Assembly (NCBI GenBank): GCA_041393775.1
Contig: JAWKJM010000005.1
Coordinates: 62,001-126,000, forward strand
DNA: 64,000 nucleotides
Direction of reading: 5' to 3'
From: JADKAV01 sp041393775
GTDB lineage: Bacteria; Actinomycetota; Actinomycetes; S36-B12; UBA10799
Positions 1-9,006 of this stretch are shown piece after piece. The stretch's first letter is position 1, and each line of letters opens with the position of its first letter. The notes under the pieces are model-generated. The model was given only the letters and a program-made list of their open reading frames with translations. It searched no databases and was not told the DNA's origin. The position numbers and the translations under genes are program-made.

Positions 1-1974
1 GTCGACGACGTGCAGGCCATGCGCAGGCGCGTCGAGGCGCATATTCCCGAGAAGCAGGCGGCCCGGGAGATCAAACTGGGTCGAGGTGGGCTGCGCGACG
101 TCGAGTTCGCCGTCCAACTGCTGCAATTGGTGCACGGCCGCAGCGACGTCACGCTGCGATCCCGGGCGACGCTCAACGCGCTCGAGGCGCTGGCGATCTG
201 GGGATACGTCGGTCGTGAGGATGCGGCCGGCCTGTCTGCGGCCTATCGCTTCTTGAGGATCCTGGAGCACCGCGTGCAGCTGCGGCAGATGAGGCGCACG
301 CATCTGTTCCCCGACCGGGAATCCGAGTTGCGGATCGTCGCCCGGTCGATGGGCATGCGTACGGACCCGGCTGCCGAGATCGAGGCGGCTTTCGCCAAGC
401 AGGTCAGACAAGTGCGACGCCTGCACGAGAAGTTGTTCTACCGGCCGTTGCTCAATGCGGTGGCCCGGCTTGATTCCGGCGAGGCCAGATTGACCCCGGA
501 AGCTGCCGAAGAGCGTCTGCGCGCGCTGGGCTACCAGGACCCAAAGGGGGCCCTGCGCCATCTTGAGTCCTTGACCAACGGCGTCAGCCGGCGTGCTGCC
601 ATCCAGCGAACCCTGCTGCCGGTGATGCTCGGCTGGTTCGCGGACTGCCCGGATCCGGATGCCGGGCTGCTGGGATTCCGCCGGGTCTCCGACGAACTGG
701 GATCGACGCCGTGGTACCTGCGGCTGTTGCGCGACGAATCGCAGACGGCGGAGAACATGGCGTACATTCTGGCGTCGTCGCGTTTCACCACGGACCTTCT
801 GCTGCGGGCACCGGAAGCGGTCCAGATCCTGGCCGACAACGAGAACCTGCGCGCCCGCCCTGCGGCCGACATCTCGGTGGAGGCGGTGACGGCAGGGTTG
901 CGGCAGAGCGACCCGGAGGCGGCGATCGCCGCGATCCGGGCGACTCGTCGCCGTGAGCTGTTCCGGATATCGGCCGCAGACTGCCTCGACCAGTTGTCCG
1001 TCGACGAAGTCGGTCTGGCCTTGTCGGCCATCGCGGATGCGACGATTCAGGCCGCACTGGCAGTCGCCACGCAGGCGATTGAATTTGACGGGCGGTGCGC
1101 CGAGGACCTCATCGAATTCGTCGTGATCGGGATGGGCCGATATGGGGGCGAGGAGTTGGGCTACGGCTCGGACGCAGATGCGATGTTCGTGTACCGAACC
1201 CGCCCGGACGTCGATGAGACGATGGCCTCGGACGCCGCGCTGGCGGTGGCCAACGAATTGCGCCGGCTGTTGTCCCTGCCGAGCGCCGATCCGCCGATCG
1301 ACATGGACACCGACCTGCGACCGGAGGGCCGCAACGGCCCGCTCGTGCGGTCGCTGGCGTCGTATGAGGCGTACTACCGGCGATGGTCGGCCGCATGGGA
1401 GGCCCAGGCCCTGCTGCGGGCCCGGCCGGTCGCGGGGTCCCCGGCTCTGCAGGACGCGTTCGTCGCGGTGATTGATCCCATCCGGTACCCGAGCGGCGGT
1501 GTGAGCCCAGCGGACCTGACCGAGATGCGCCGGCTCAAGGCGCGGATGGAGGCCGAACGGCTTCCGCGCGGGGCGGACCCGGCCATGCACGTCAAACTCG
1601 GGCGCGGCGGTCTCACCGACGTCGAGTGGGTCGCGCAGTTGCAGCAGCTGCAGCACGGGCACGAGGTCGAAGAGTTGCGCACCCCCCGCACGGTGGCCGT
1701 CCTCGAACACTGTGCGGCGACGGGTCTGATCGAAGAGCAGGACTGTGACCGGCTCGTGGATGCATGGCGGCTGGCCTCCTCGATCCGTGATGCGATCATG
1801 CTCAGTTCCGGGCGGGCCAGTGATTCCGTGCCCACCGACTACCGCACTCTGGCCCGGGTCGCGCACTTGCTGCACTACCCACCGCAAGACCGCGGAGCAG
1901 TGCCGGAGGACTACCGCCGGCTCACCCGGCGGGCCCGCCAGGTCATGGAACGCATCTTCTACGGACTGCCGTGA
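1..1974 (+). CDS. glnE: Glutamine synthetase adenylyltransferase/deadenylylase GlnE, C-terminal part
   Basis: Bifunctional nucleotidyltransferase that adenylylates and deadenylylates glutamine synthetase in response to nitrogen state. The frame is open from base 1, so the gene enters from the left and about 657 residues of the usual near-1000 are present. The repeated signature of the two halves is visible: KLGRGGLRDVEF near residue 25 closes the first half, and KLGRGGLTDVEW near residue 535 lies in the second. Between them GMGRYGGEELGYGSDAD (around residues 375-391) is the nucleotidyltransferase active-site motif with the metal-binding acidic pair. The likely target glnA lies about 18 kb downstream on the opposite strand and keeps its modifiable tyrosine. 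The stop TGA is followed after 29 bases by the next gene. Confidence 0.96.
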   Translation, partial: VDDVQAMRRRVEAHIPEKQAAREIKLGRGGLRDVEFAVQLLQLVHGRSDVTLRSRATLNALEALAIWGYVGREDAAGLSAAYRFLRILEHRVQLRQMRRTHLFPDRESELRIVARSMGMRTDPAAEIEAAFAKQVRQVRRLHEKLFYRPLLNAVARLDSGEARLTPEAAEERLRALGYQDPKGALRHLESLTNGVSRRAAIQRTLLPVMLGWFADCPDPDAGLLGFRRVSDELGSTPWYLRLLRDESQTAENMAYILASSRFTTDLLLRAPEAVQILADNENLRARPAADISVEAVTAGLRQSDPEAAIAAIRATRRRELFRISAADCLDQLSVDEVGLALSAIADATIQAALAVATQAIEFDGRCAEDLIEFVVIGMGRYGGEELGYGSDADAMFVYRTRPDVDETMASDAALAVANELRRLLSLPSADPPIDMDTDLRPEGRNGPLVRSLASYEAYYRRWSAAWEAQALLRARPVAGSPALQDAFVAVIDPIRYPSGGVSPADLTEMRRLKARMEAERLPRGADPAMHVKLGRGGLTDVEWVAQLQQLQHGHEVEELRTPRTVAVLEHCAATGLIEEQDCDRLVDAWRLASSIRDAIMLSSGRASDSVPTDYRTLARVAHLLHYPPQDRGAVPEDYRRLTRRARQVMERIFYGLP

Positions 1975-2003
1975 CCGTCGGCGCACGGGTACATTGATCA
2001 ACC

Positions 2004-3503
2004 ATGCAGAAGGCAGTCGACTTCCCGGCGGCCAGCAGCGGAGCACGGAGCACGACGGCCACCGGCCGCGCGGTCATCGCGGACGCTTTGCGAGGGGTTG
2101 ATCCGGCGGCCGCCCGGCGGGTGGAGGCGATCAAGGACTGGCGCAGCGGATACTTGGAGGCCATTCGCGAACTCGTGGTTGTCGCGGCGGCCAACCCGCA
2201 GGCCGCGGTTGAGGTGTCCCAGAGTGGTCTGGACTCGCTGCACGACAGGTTCGTGTGGAGCGACGCGGAGAGCGATCGGCCCTTGTTGGCCGCGCTGTCC
2301 GTCAGCGATCACGAGGGGATGGACACTTTCGAGGTCATCGGACGCAACGAGCGGATCACGGACTTCTCGGTTCCCTACCGGGGCCGGCGGCTCTCCGGCG
2401 GGGACCTGCACCGACAACTCGACGACTGGGTTGCCCGCGGCGTGACCGAACCATCGTTCGCCGATGCTGTGCGCGCGGTGATGGCCAACCCGGAATGGCT
2501 GGATCTCACCGGCGTCCAAGTGGCTGTTGTGGGGGCTGCTGCGGAGATGGGACCGCTGCGGCAGCTGCTCGACTGGGGTGCCACCGTCTATGCAGTGGAT
2601 CTGCCCAACCAGGCCGCGTGGGACCGGATCATGGCGACGGGGAAGTCCTCGGCCGGCCGGCTGGCGGTGCCGGTTCCGCGGGGGTCGGTGAACGTCGACA
2701 CAGTGTCCGACTCGCGGGTGGCAGGCCTCGCCGGCGTCGATGTGATCTCGGGGGCCGACGCCGTGCTGGCCTGGTTGCGTGAGATCGAGGGTGCCTTCAC
2801 GCTCGGCAACTACGCATACGCAGACGGTGGCCTGCATGTGCGCGTCTCCATGGCGATCGATGCGCTGACGGTCCTGCTCTCGCGGTCGAACCCCGAGGTC
2901 TCGCTGGCGTTCCTGGCCACTCCGACCGATGTGTTCGCGGTCCCGGAGGCTGCGGTGGCGATGGCCCGCGAGAGATGGCAGGCACGACGTACCCGGCGGC
3001 TGCTGCAGGCGCCCCTGCACCTGGCGAACCTCTTCGCGCCGGCCTACCGGGAGACCGTCATCGATGACACCGGCCACGAGGTCGGAATCGCAGACTGCCT
3101 GGTTCCACAGCAGGGCCCGAACTACGCGTTGGCCAAACGGCTGCAGAGATGGCGCGCGATAGTTGCCAGGCAGGCGGGACAGACCGTGTCGCTCAACGTC
3201 GCGCCGGCCACGCGCACCCGGTCGGTGCTGAAGAACCGTGCGCTCTCGGCCGCATACGCCGGTGCCGGTCGGTTCGGGATCGAAGTCTTCGCGCCCTCGA
3301 CGGCGAACATGCTCATGGCGGCGTTGCTCGTGCGGGACCTGCGCGATCCGCAATCCGCGTCCAATCCGGCGCGGGACCTGCACAACCCGATGAACCTGTT
3401 CGCCGATGCCGCCAATCACGGCGGATTGTGGCGAGCCGCCTACGAACCTCGCTCGGTCCTGTCGCTGGCGGCGGTGTTAGGACTGTTCGTCCGCAACGCG
3501 TAG
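2004..3503 (+). CDS. Conserved-looking protein with a central Rossmann-like segment, function unknown
   Basis: A 499-residue protein that I do not recognise by name. Around residues 170-200 a segment VQVAVVGAAAEMGPLRQLL, followed by a strand ending AVDLP, has the look of a nucleotide-binding Rossmann strand-loop-helix, although the loop is not a classical GxGxxG. The C-terminal third is rich in conserved-looking aromatic and proline motifs (APAYRETVIDDTG, HNPMNLFADAANHGG). There is no signal peptide and no convincing membrane segment. It follows glnE by 29 bases on the same strand and could be cotranscribed, but a TACATT box eight bases before the ATG also allows its own promoter. A long minus-strand frame lies opposite and is taken as a GC-codon shadow. 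NAD(P)-dependent chemistry is possible but unproven. Confidence 0.72.
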   Translation: MQKAVDFPAASSGARSTTATGRAVIADALRGVDPAAARRVEAIKDWRSGYLEAIRELVVVAAANPQAAVEVSQSGLDSLHDRFVWSDAESDRPLLAALSVSDHEGMDTFEVIGRNERITDFSVPYRGRRLSGGDLHRQLDDWVARGVTEPSFADAVRAVMANPEWLDLTGVQVAVVGAAAEMGPLRQLLDWGATVYAVDLPNQAAWDRIMATGKSSAGRLAVPVPRGSVNVDTVSDSRVAGLAGVDVISGADAVLAWLREIEGAFTLGNYAYADGGLHVRVSMAIDALTVLLSRSNPEVSLAFLATPTDVFAVPEAAVAMARERWQARRTRRLLQAPLHLANLFAPAYRETVIDDTGHEVGIADCLVPQQGPNYALAKRLQRWRAIVARQAGQTVSLNVAPATRTRSVLKNRALSAAYAGAGRFGIEVFAPSTANMLMAALLVRDLRDPQSASNPARDLHNPMNLFADAANHGGLWRAAYEPRSVLSLAAVLGLFVRNA

Positions 3504-3552
3504 GAGAAGGTGGCCTCCCGGCGTGATCTGGCTCATCCGGCTCAGCCGGCCG

Positions 3553-3811
3553 CCGGCGGGTCTTTGTGAGGAAGTTGGGGCCGGTGAGTGTGCTGTGTGT
3601 CGAAGGTGGGGGCTAGGCGCCCGCTGGACCCCGCACCTTCGTCACAACGCCGCCGGATGCCCTGCACCTTCGTCACAACGCTTCGGTCCGAGGCCACCGG
3701 CGGGTCTTTGTGAGGAAGTTGGGGCCGGTGAGTGTGCTGTGTGTCGAAGGTGGGGGCTAGGCGCCCGCTGGATGCCCCGCACCTTCGTCACAACGCTTCG
3801 GTCCGAGGCCA
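3553..3811. repeat. Tandemly duplicated family A intergenic repeat
   Basis: Between the unknown gene and copA a 76-bp segment at 3553-3628 is repeated exactly at 3697-3772 (offset 144). Each copy is followed by a near-identical 39-bp tail (3658-3696 and 3773-3811) containing CGCACCTTCGTCACAACG or its one-base variant. Between the first 76-mer and its tail lies an extra CACCTTCGTCACAACG word (about 3629-3657). The same words in both orientations make up the dispersed family A elements elsewhere in the window. No plausible protein is encoded here. Confidence 0.85.
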
Positions 3812-3875
3812 ACGGCCGCCCGCTCGGGTGCATGGCCGGGGGAATACCGACCCGGCCCAACGTTGTTAGCCTGCC

Positions 3876-5960
3876 GTGAGCAACAGCGTTGATCTCGAAC
3901 TGGAGGGGATGACCTGCGCTTCGTGCGCAGCCCGGATCGAGAAGAAACTGAACGCTCTGCCCGGTGTCGAGGCGACCGTCAACTTCGCGACCCACACGGC
4001 GCACGTCCAGTTGCCCGCGCGAGTCAGCGTCGACGACTGTGTCGCGGCGGTGGAGAAAGCCGGCTACGGCGCCTCGGAGCATGAGGCCGACCACGACCAC
4101 GACGTCTACGCCGACCCGACCCTGCTCAGACGGCTGATCGTTGCTGCCGTGCTGGCGGTACCGGTGATCGTCATGTCGATGACCATGCCGGAATCGACCG
4201 CGGTCAAGTGGGTCGTCGCACTGCTGGCCACCCCGGTGGTGGTGTGGAGCGCGTGGCCGTTCCACCGGGCGGCCTTCAACGCTGCCAGGCACGGCGGCAC
4301 CACGATGGACACTCTCGTGAGTCTGGGCGTGCTCGCGGCGTACACATGGTCCTTGGTGTCGCTGTTCACGGGCGGCCACATCTACTTCGAAGTGGCGGTC
4401 ACGGTTACGACATTCCTGTTGGCCGGTCGATACGCCGAAGCCCGCGCCAAGAGGCGTGCGGGGGAGGCGGTGACCTCGCTGCTGAAGATGGGGGCCAAGG
4501 AGGCGACTGTCCTGCGCAACGGCGTCGAAGTCCTGGTCCCGATCGGCGAACTCCTGGTCGGCGACGAGTTCGTCGTCCGGCCCGGGGAACGCATCGCCAC
4601 CGACGCAGTGGTCGTCTCCGGTGCCTCGGCAGTCGACAACGCCTTGATCACCGGTGAATCCGTCCCGGTCGAGGTCGGTCCCGGGGATCCGGTGATCGGC
4701 GCGGCGGTGAACCAGACGGGACGCCTCATCGCCCGAGCCGAACGGGTCGGTTCGGACACGGAACTCGCGCAGATCGCGGCCGCGGTTGAACGGGCGCAGA
4801 CCGGCAAGGCTCCGGTGCAGCGTCTTGCCGATCGGGTCTCCTCGGTGTTCGTGCCCGTGGTCCTCGCCCTGGCGATCCTGACGGCGGCCGGGTGGCTGCT
4901 CAGCGGCGCAGGGTGGACCGATTCGTTCACTGCGGCCGTCGCTGTCCTGATTATCGCCTGCCCGTGCGCTCTGGGACTGGCAACCCCGACGGCGATCCTG
5001 GTCGGCACCGGGAAAGGGGCACAGATGGGGGTGCTCATCTCCGGCCCCGAGATCCTGGAACGCACCCGCGCCATCGACACCGTCGTGCTGGACAAGACCG
5101 GCACCCTCACCGAGGGTCGCATCGAGGTGGTCATCGACAGCGAATCGCCAGAGTTCGCCCGGCTGGTCGGAACGCTCGAGTCCGCCAGCGAGCACCCGTT
5201 GGGGCGCGCGATCGCCGACGCGCTGCCCGAGCGGGGGCGGTTGTCGGACTTCCAGGCTGTGCCGGGCCATGGCGTTTCAGGCACCATCGACGGAGTTCGC
5301 GTTGTGGTCGGAAGCGCTCGATGGCTGCGGACGCTTGGCTACGACCTGCCCGACGAATCGGCTGCCGTCGTGGCGGCCTGGAACGGGGAGGTCCGGGGCC
5401 GGATATTCGTGACGGACACTATCCGGCCTAGCAGCGAGCAAGCAGTGCACCAGTTGCAGGGTCTGGGTCTGCACACAGTGCTGCTGACCGGGGACTCGTC
5501 GGCGACGGCAAACGCCGTTGCACGCTCCGTGGGCATCGACGATGTGATTTCCGAGGTCAAACCACTGGCGAAGCAGGTGACGGTTGCGCAACTCCAGGAA
5601 GCCGGCGGGCGGGTGGCCATGGTCGGTGACGGGGTCAACGATTCCGCAGCACTGGCTCAAGCCGATCTGGGGATCGCTATGGGCGCCGGGGCCGACGTGG
5701 CCATCTCAGCCAGCGACATCACGCTGGTCCGCAGCGACCCGCTGGGCATCGTGGATGCGATCCGGCTCAGTCGGCAGACACTCCGCACGATCAAGCAGAA
5801 CCTGTTCTGGGCCTTTGCCTACAACAGCGCGGCGATCCCGCTGGCGATGGCCGGACTACTGACCCCGATGGTCGCTGGGGCCGCAATGGCGTTCTCGTCG
5901 GTGTTCGTGGTCCTAAACAGCCTGCGACTGAGGCGGTTCCGCAGCGTCCAAGTGAACTGA
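3876..5960 (+). CDS. copA: Copper-translocating P1B-type ATPase (CopA/CtpV-like)
   Basis: Membrane pump that exports monovalent copper from the cytoplasm using ATP. The 694-residue protein starts at a GTG. An N-terminal heavy-metal domain holds GMTCASCAARIEKK, with the CxxC metal site near residue 15. The transmembrane metal motif is CPCALGLATPT, the CPC form typical of Cu+ pumps. The phosphorylation site DKTGTLTEG, the SEHPLG nucleotide-binding motif and the hinge MVGDGVNDSAALAQAD are intact, with about eight predicted membrane segments. No CsoR-type regulator or copper chaperone is adjacent. The gene stands between family A repeats upstream and a long gene-free stretch downstream. Silver could be a second substrate. 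Confidence 0.95.
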   Translation: MSNSVDLELEGMTCASCAARIEKKLNALPGVEATVNFATHTAHVQLPARVSVDDCVAAVEKAGYGASEHEADHDHDVYADPTLLRRLIVAAVLAVPVIVMSMTMPESTAVKWVVALLATPVVVWSAWPFHRAAFNAARHGGTTMDTLVSLGVLAAYTWSLVSLFTGGHIYFEVAVTVTTFLLAGRYAEARAKRRAGEAVTSLLKMGAKEATVLRNGVEVLVPIGELLVGDEFVVRPGERIATDAVVVSGASAVDNALITGESVPVEVGPGDPVIGAAVNQTGRLIARAERVGSDTELAQIAAAVERAQTGKAPVQRLADRVSSVFVPVVLALAILTAAGWLLSGAGWTDSFTAAVAVLIIACPCALGLATPTAILVGTGKGAQMGVLISGPEILERTRAIDTVVLDKTGTLTEGRIEVVIDSESPEFARLVGTLESASEHPLGRAIADALPERGRLSDFQAVPGHGVSGTIDGVRVVVGSARWLRTLGYDLPDESAAVVAAWNGEVRGRIFVTDTIRPSSEQAVHQLQGLGLHTVLLTGDSSATANAVARSVGIDDVISEVKPLAKQVTVAQLQEAGGRVAMVGDGVNDSAALAQADLGIAMGAGADVAISASDITLVRSDPLGIVDAIRLSRQTLRTIKQNLFWAFAYNSAAIPLAMAGLLTPMVAGAAMAFSSVFVVLNSLRLRRFRSVQVN

Positions 5961-6296
5961 TCGGTCACCAACCGTGACGTTCGCGTCCCGCCCACGGCCC
6001 GAATCAGCGACCGTGCCACACGGCGGTTACCGTGTGGATCTCGTGTCCCGACAAGAGGCTCCTCGGTGTCATCCATCCCGTGGTCGTTGGGGGCTGCATT
6101 CGCCCGTCACGGCCTCAGGTGTGGCCTCGTTCGTCGAAGGCAGCGGCTCTGGGGCAACCACGGTCAGCGGTCCGCGGCCGCCAGCCAGACCGCGACTCCT
6201 GCGAGGTCGGCGATGGCGTCCCCGAGCCCTCGTCCGAAGACGGCTCGTGTACTCGGCGCCGTAGAAGTGTGCCGCGAGGTTAGAGAATGGTCGCGA

Positions 6297-6366
6297 GGTT
6301 AGAGAACGTGCACGAGGTTAGTGAACGCACGTGTGGCTTCTCTAACGTCGTGCACGTTCTCTAACC
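6297..6366. repeat. Family B palindrome, copy B1
   Basis: Two 25-bp arms (6297-6321 and 6342-6366) are inverted copies with one mismatch, around the 20-base loop TGAACGCACGTGTGGCTTCT. Key words are GGTTAGAGAACGTGC and GCACGTTCTCTAACC. The right side continues into the composite flank CGAGCGATTTGCGCCCGG seen at other copies. The left side holds the inverted form of the GCGGCGCACTTCTGC / CGAGTACAC flank (about 6235-6285). Confidence 0.85.
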
Positions 6367-6711
6367 CGAGCGATTTGCGCCCGGCATCTCCGGCCTGAAC
6401 CGTCGGCGGATGACTACCGGGATTCCCAGGCCGCCAGTCGGCGCGACCGAGGGTCGGCAGCGGACACGAGAAGGAGATGCAGTATTGGCGGTACCGTGCC
6501 CCGTGAGGTCGACGCAAAAGCGGTCCTGACGGGCTGGGCCACGGAGCTGGAATCGGGGGTTACGCCATCCGCGACGAAGGTGGTCGCGGTGCCCGCAAGG
6601 GCAGGTGGGCCGACTCCCCACGCAGGCGAGCACGCGAACGGCGCAGATCTGACTGCCCGGTGTCTGGGGGACGGGCCCAACCGCGCAGTGGAGGTCTCCG
6701 CGCGAACCGTC

Positions 6712-6825
6712 TGTGACGAAGGTGCGGGTGTCTGACCCGGTTCGTTACGAAGGTGCGCAGTCCGAACGAGTCCGACCGCGCACCTTCGTCACAACACTGG
6801 GGAACGGGCCGAACCTTCGTCACAA
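6712..6825. repeat. Family A hairpin repeat, copy A2
   Basis: The element holds two direct words reading TGTGACGAAGGTGCG and GTTACGAAGGTGCGC, then two inverted words CGCGCACCTTCGTCACAA and CCTTCGTCACAA. The central pair (about 6747-6792) forms a GAAGGTGCGC / GCGCACCTTC stem. The four-word layout (two forward, two reversed) is shared with A3-A5. Confidence 0.8.
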
Positions 6826-6930
6826 TCGCGATGCGGCTGGGGCGACGCGCGGGCCATGAGAACCCGTGGACAGCGCACCACGCGACTCTCCTGTAGCCCA
6901 CGCCCCGTGCTGACGGGTCCAGCGGTGATC

Positions 6931-6942
6931 TAGTCTCGAGGG
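6931..6942 (+). promoter_or_regulatory. Putative leaderless -10 box for the small membrane protein
   Basis: TAGTCT at 6931-6936 lies exactly six bases before the ATG at 6943, so transcription would begin at or next to the start codon. The same TAGTCT-N6-ATG layout precedes the DUF4191 gene at 38536. No clear -35 element is visible. Confidence 0.45.
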
Positions 6943-7137
6943 ATGGGTAGGTCGATTCTCGTGTCATTGCTGGTGGCCGTCGGGTGCGCGATCATCGTCG
7001 CCGTCCTCGGCCGACTGCTGGACAGCCAGACACTGTCGTCGGTGGCCGTCGCGGCCGGGGCCGGCGCAGGAGTCGGATATTTCATCACCACCCGAACGGG
7101 TCGGTCATCGGACACACGTGACAGGAAGTCGCATTGA
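6943..7137 (+). CDS. Small membrane protein, function unknown
   Basis: A 64-residue product with two hydrophobic segments: residues 4-22 (ILVSLLVAVGCAIIVAVLG) and about 30-49 (LSSVAVAAGAGAGVGYFI). A basic, hydrophilic tail follows (TRTGRSSDTRDRKSH). I do not recognise a family. The start is supported by a TAGTCT box six bases upstream, matching the leaderless layout of several genes in the window. The 3' end comes before the likely start of the RCC1 gene, which is on the same strand in another frame, so the two may be cotranscribed. Being short, it could still be a chance frame. Confidence 0.5.
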   Translation: MGRSILVSLLVAVGCAIIVAVLGRLLDSQTLSSVAVAAGAGAGVGYFITTRTGRSSDTRDRKSH

Positions 7138-7198
7138 GCCGGGTTTCAAGACACTGAAGGCACATACTTTGAAACGGAACGCGGGATCGGTGGTGAGG

Positions 7199-8986
7199 AT
7201 GAAAAGGTCGGTGGTTGCGGCACTCGCGCTGGCACCGGCGATCTCGCTGTTCCCCGCCACTGTGCCCGCGTCGGCGGTGCCCAGCGCCACGGCTGCGGTC
7301 ACCTCAGCGGTGACCGCGAAGAACCCCGCCAAGGCCACGGTCGTCGCGTTCAAGAAGCGTCACCGCCGCGGATCGTTGAGAGTGGTCGCCAAGGGTGTGC
7401 CGCAGGGGCGTGCGGCGAAGATCACGGTCGCGGGTAAGAAGTACCGCAAGAAGTTGCCCAAGGGCGGCAAGCTGCGTCGCCTGCGCCCCGGCGTTTACCG
7501 GGTGTGGGCCGCACCCATCGTGTCGGGCGGCGGAACCTCGGCCGTGCCCAATCTGCCCGTCCGGGTCAAAGTCCGGAAGAGCAAACGCGCGAAACTTCGG
7601 CTGCAGTACTTGTGGAACCCGAAGACCGACAGTTACCCGCCGGGCCCTGCGTCCGGGCTGGAGGTGACGGCTCGTTCGACCGGGTCGGTGTCCTTGCGCT
7701 GGGTGAATGGTCAGGCGCCGGATCTGCAGATGGTGGCGGTCAGGCGCAAGACCGGAAGTGCTCCTCCGACCAGTCTTGAAGACGGACGGGTGGTGAGCGT
7801 GGATCGACTGGCGACGAGCGCAGTTGACACCGGACTCAAACCGCATACGACCTACAGCTATGGGGTGTTCATGCTCGATCGTGCGGGTAACGCGAGTGTG
7901 CCCGCGGTGCTGACCACCCGGACCCTCGGTCGGGCGACCGCGGTGACCACGGGCACTGCCCATACCTGCGCTCTGTTGGACAACTCGGATGCCGACACCT
8001 CCTCGGACTTGGTCGAATGCTGGGGAGCGAACACCAGTGGGCAGTTGGGGCACGGATCGACCGACGACGCCGATACGCCGCAGGTCGTCGATCTCCCTGA
8101 CGTCGTCCAGGTCGCCGCCGGCGGGGACCACACCTGTGCGCGACAAAGTGACGGTGATCTGTGGTGCTGGGGGAGCAACGACTACGGTCAGCTGGGTCGG
8201 GGCAACACGAAGGCATCCAGCGTGCCGGTGCGCACGAACATCACAGATGTGGTGACAGTGGCAGCAGGCGGGGACCACACGTGCGCGGTTCTGGACGACG
8301 CAACGGTGCGCTGCTGGGGCCGCAACGATCACGGTCAACTCGGGGTTGCCGCCTCCGCGTCCGAGCCGAACCCGGTTCGTGTGCCCGGGATCTCCAACGC
8401 CGTCTCGGTGGCGACTGGTTATGCCCATTCGTGTGCGGTGTTGTCCGACAAATCGGCGTGGTGTTGGGGGCTCAACGACCACGGCCAACTCGGCGACGGC
8501 TCACAGGCGGATTCCACTACCCCCGTGCGGTCAGTCATCTCATCGGTGGATTCGGTGACGGCCGGGGTCTTCCACACATGCGCATTGCAGGTCGACCACC
8601 AGGTTCGGTGCTGGGGCGGCAACGACTACGGACAACTCGGAGACGCCAGCACCCATGACCGGCTCGTCCCGACACGGATCAGTGTGCCGAGCGCGCGTGC
8701 CCTGTCGGCGGGGGCCTATCACACGTGCGCGGCCCTCGACGGTGGCGGCATGCGGTGCTGGGGGCGGAACCAGAGCGGCCGGCTCGGCGACGGATCCCAG
8801 ATCGACCGGCTGAGTCCGGCCAGCGTCCTGCTGTCGGGGACGGTCACCTCGGTCGCGGCCGGTGGCTACCACTCCTGTGCCGTCACAGCGCTGGGCACCA
8901 TGTGCTGGGGCTCCAACAACAGGAGCCAACTGGGGACTGGCAGCCGCGTGGGGTCACTGCGACCGGTTCTGGTGTCCGGTCTGTAG
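7199..8986 (+). CDS. Secreted protein with Fn3-like domain and seven RCC1-type repeats
   Basis: Exported protein of about 595 residues. The ATG at 7199 is chosen over an in-frame GTG at 7118 because it places MKRSVV and a hydrophobic signal peptide ending ASA at the N terminus. A basic Lys/Arg-rich region (residues about 50-150) is followed by a fibronectin-III-like segment (PASGLEVTARSTGSVSLRW to TTYSYGVFMLDRAGN). Seven RCC1-type repeats follow, each about 50 residues and each carrying a H(T/S)CA cysteine and a CWG cysteine before a GQLG-like turn. They presumably form a beta-propeller. The regular Cys pairs fit disulfides in an extracytoplasmic protein. The ligand is unknown. The gene converges with the PilB-like gene, which ends 20 bases away. 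Confidence 0.88.
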   Translation: MKRSVVAALALAPAISLFPATVPASAVPSATAAVTSAVTAKNPAKATVVAFKKRHRRGSLRVVAKGVPQGRAAKITVAGKKYRKKLPKGGKLRRLRPGVYRVWAAPIVSGGGTSAVPNLPVRVKVRKSKRAKLRLQYLWNPKTDSYPPGPASGLEVTARSTGSVSLRWVNGQAPDLQMVAVRRKTGSAPPTSLEDGRVVSVDRLATSAVDTGLKPHTTYSYGVFMLDRAGNASVPAVLTTRTLGRATAVTTGTAHTCALLDNSDADTSSDLVECWGANTSGQLGHGSTDDADTPQVVDLPDVVQVAAGGDHTCARQSDGDLWCWGSNDYGQLGRGNTKASSVPVRTNITDVVTVAAGGDHTCAVLDDATVRCWGRNDHGQLGVAASASEPNPVRVPGISNAVSVATGYAHSCAVLSDKSAWCWGLNDHGQLGDGSQADSTTPVRSVISSVDSVTAGVFHTCALQVDHQVRCWGGNDYGQLGDASTHDRLVPTRISVPSARALSAGAYHTCAALDGGGMRCWGRNQSGRLGDGSQIDRLSPASVLLSGTVTSVAAGGYHSCAVTALGTMCWGSNNRSQLGTGSRVGSLRPVLVSGL

Positions 8987-9006
8987 CAGATCTGTTCGTG
9001 CGGCGG

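Larger units (their letters stand above)
5961..6942. other. 980-bp gene-free stretch with two repeat families
   Basis: No convincing protein gene was found here. The contents I can support are a short inverted repeat after copA (CCACACGG at 6016-6023 with CCGTGTGG at 6030-6037, no T-run), one family B palindrome (6297-6366) with its composite flanks (about 6228-6296 and 6367-6400), and one family A element (6712-6825). Short frames such as 6496-6735 lack a ribosome site and recognisable content. The stretch between 6400 and 6710 shows nothing I can name. Confidence 0.6.

Noticed and set aside
1998..3419. A 473-codon minus-strand open frame opposite the unknown gene at 2004
   Set aside because: Composition is Arg/His/Gln-rich shadow-like. 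The plus-strand frame has normal amino-acid balance and better third-position GC.
3642..5270. A 542-codon minus-strand open frame opposite copA
   Set aside because: copA has every P-type ATPase motif in frame; the antisense product is compositionally biased and unrecognisable.
6016..6037. CCACACGG/CCGTGTGG hairpin as a copA terminator
   Set aside because: The stem is only eight pairs, lies 55 bases past the stop and has no T-run; it is left as part of the gap description.
6496..6735. A 79-codon plus-strand frame
   Set aside because: No ribosome site, no leaderless box, no motif, and it runs into a family A element.
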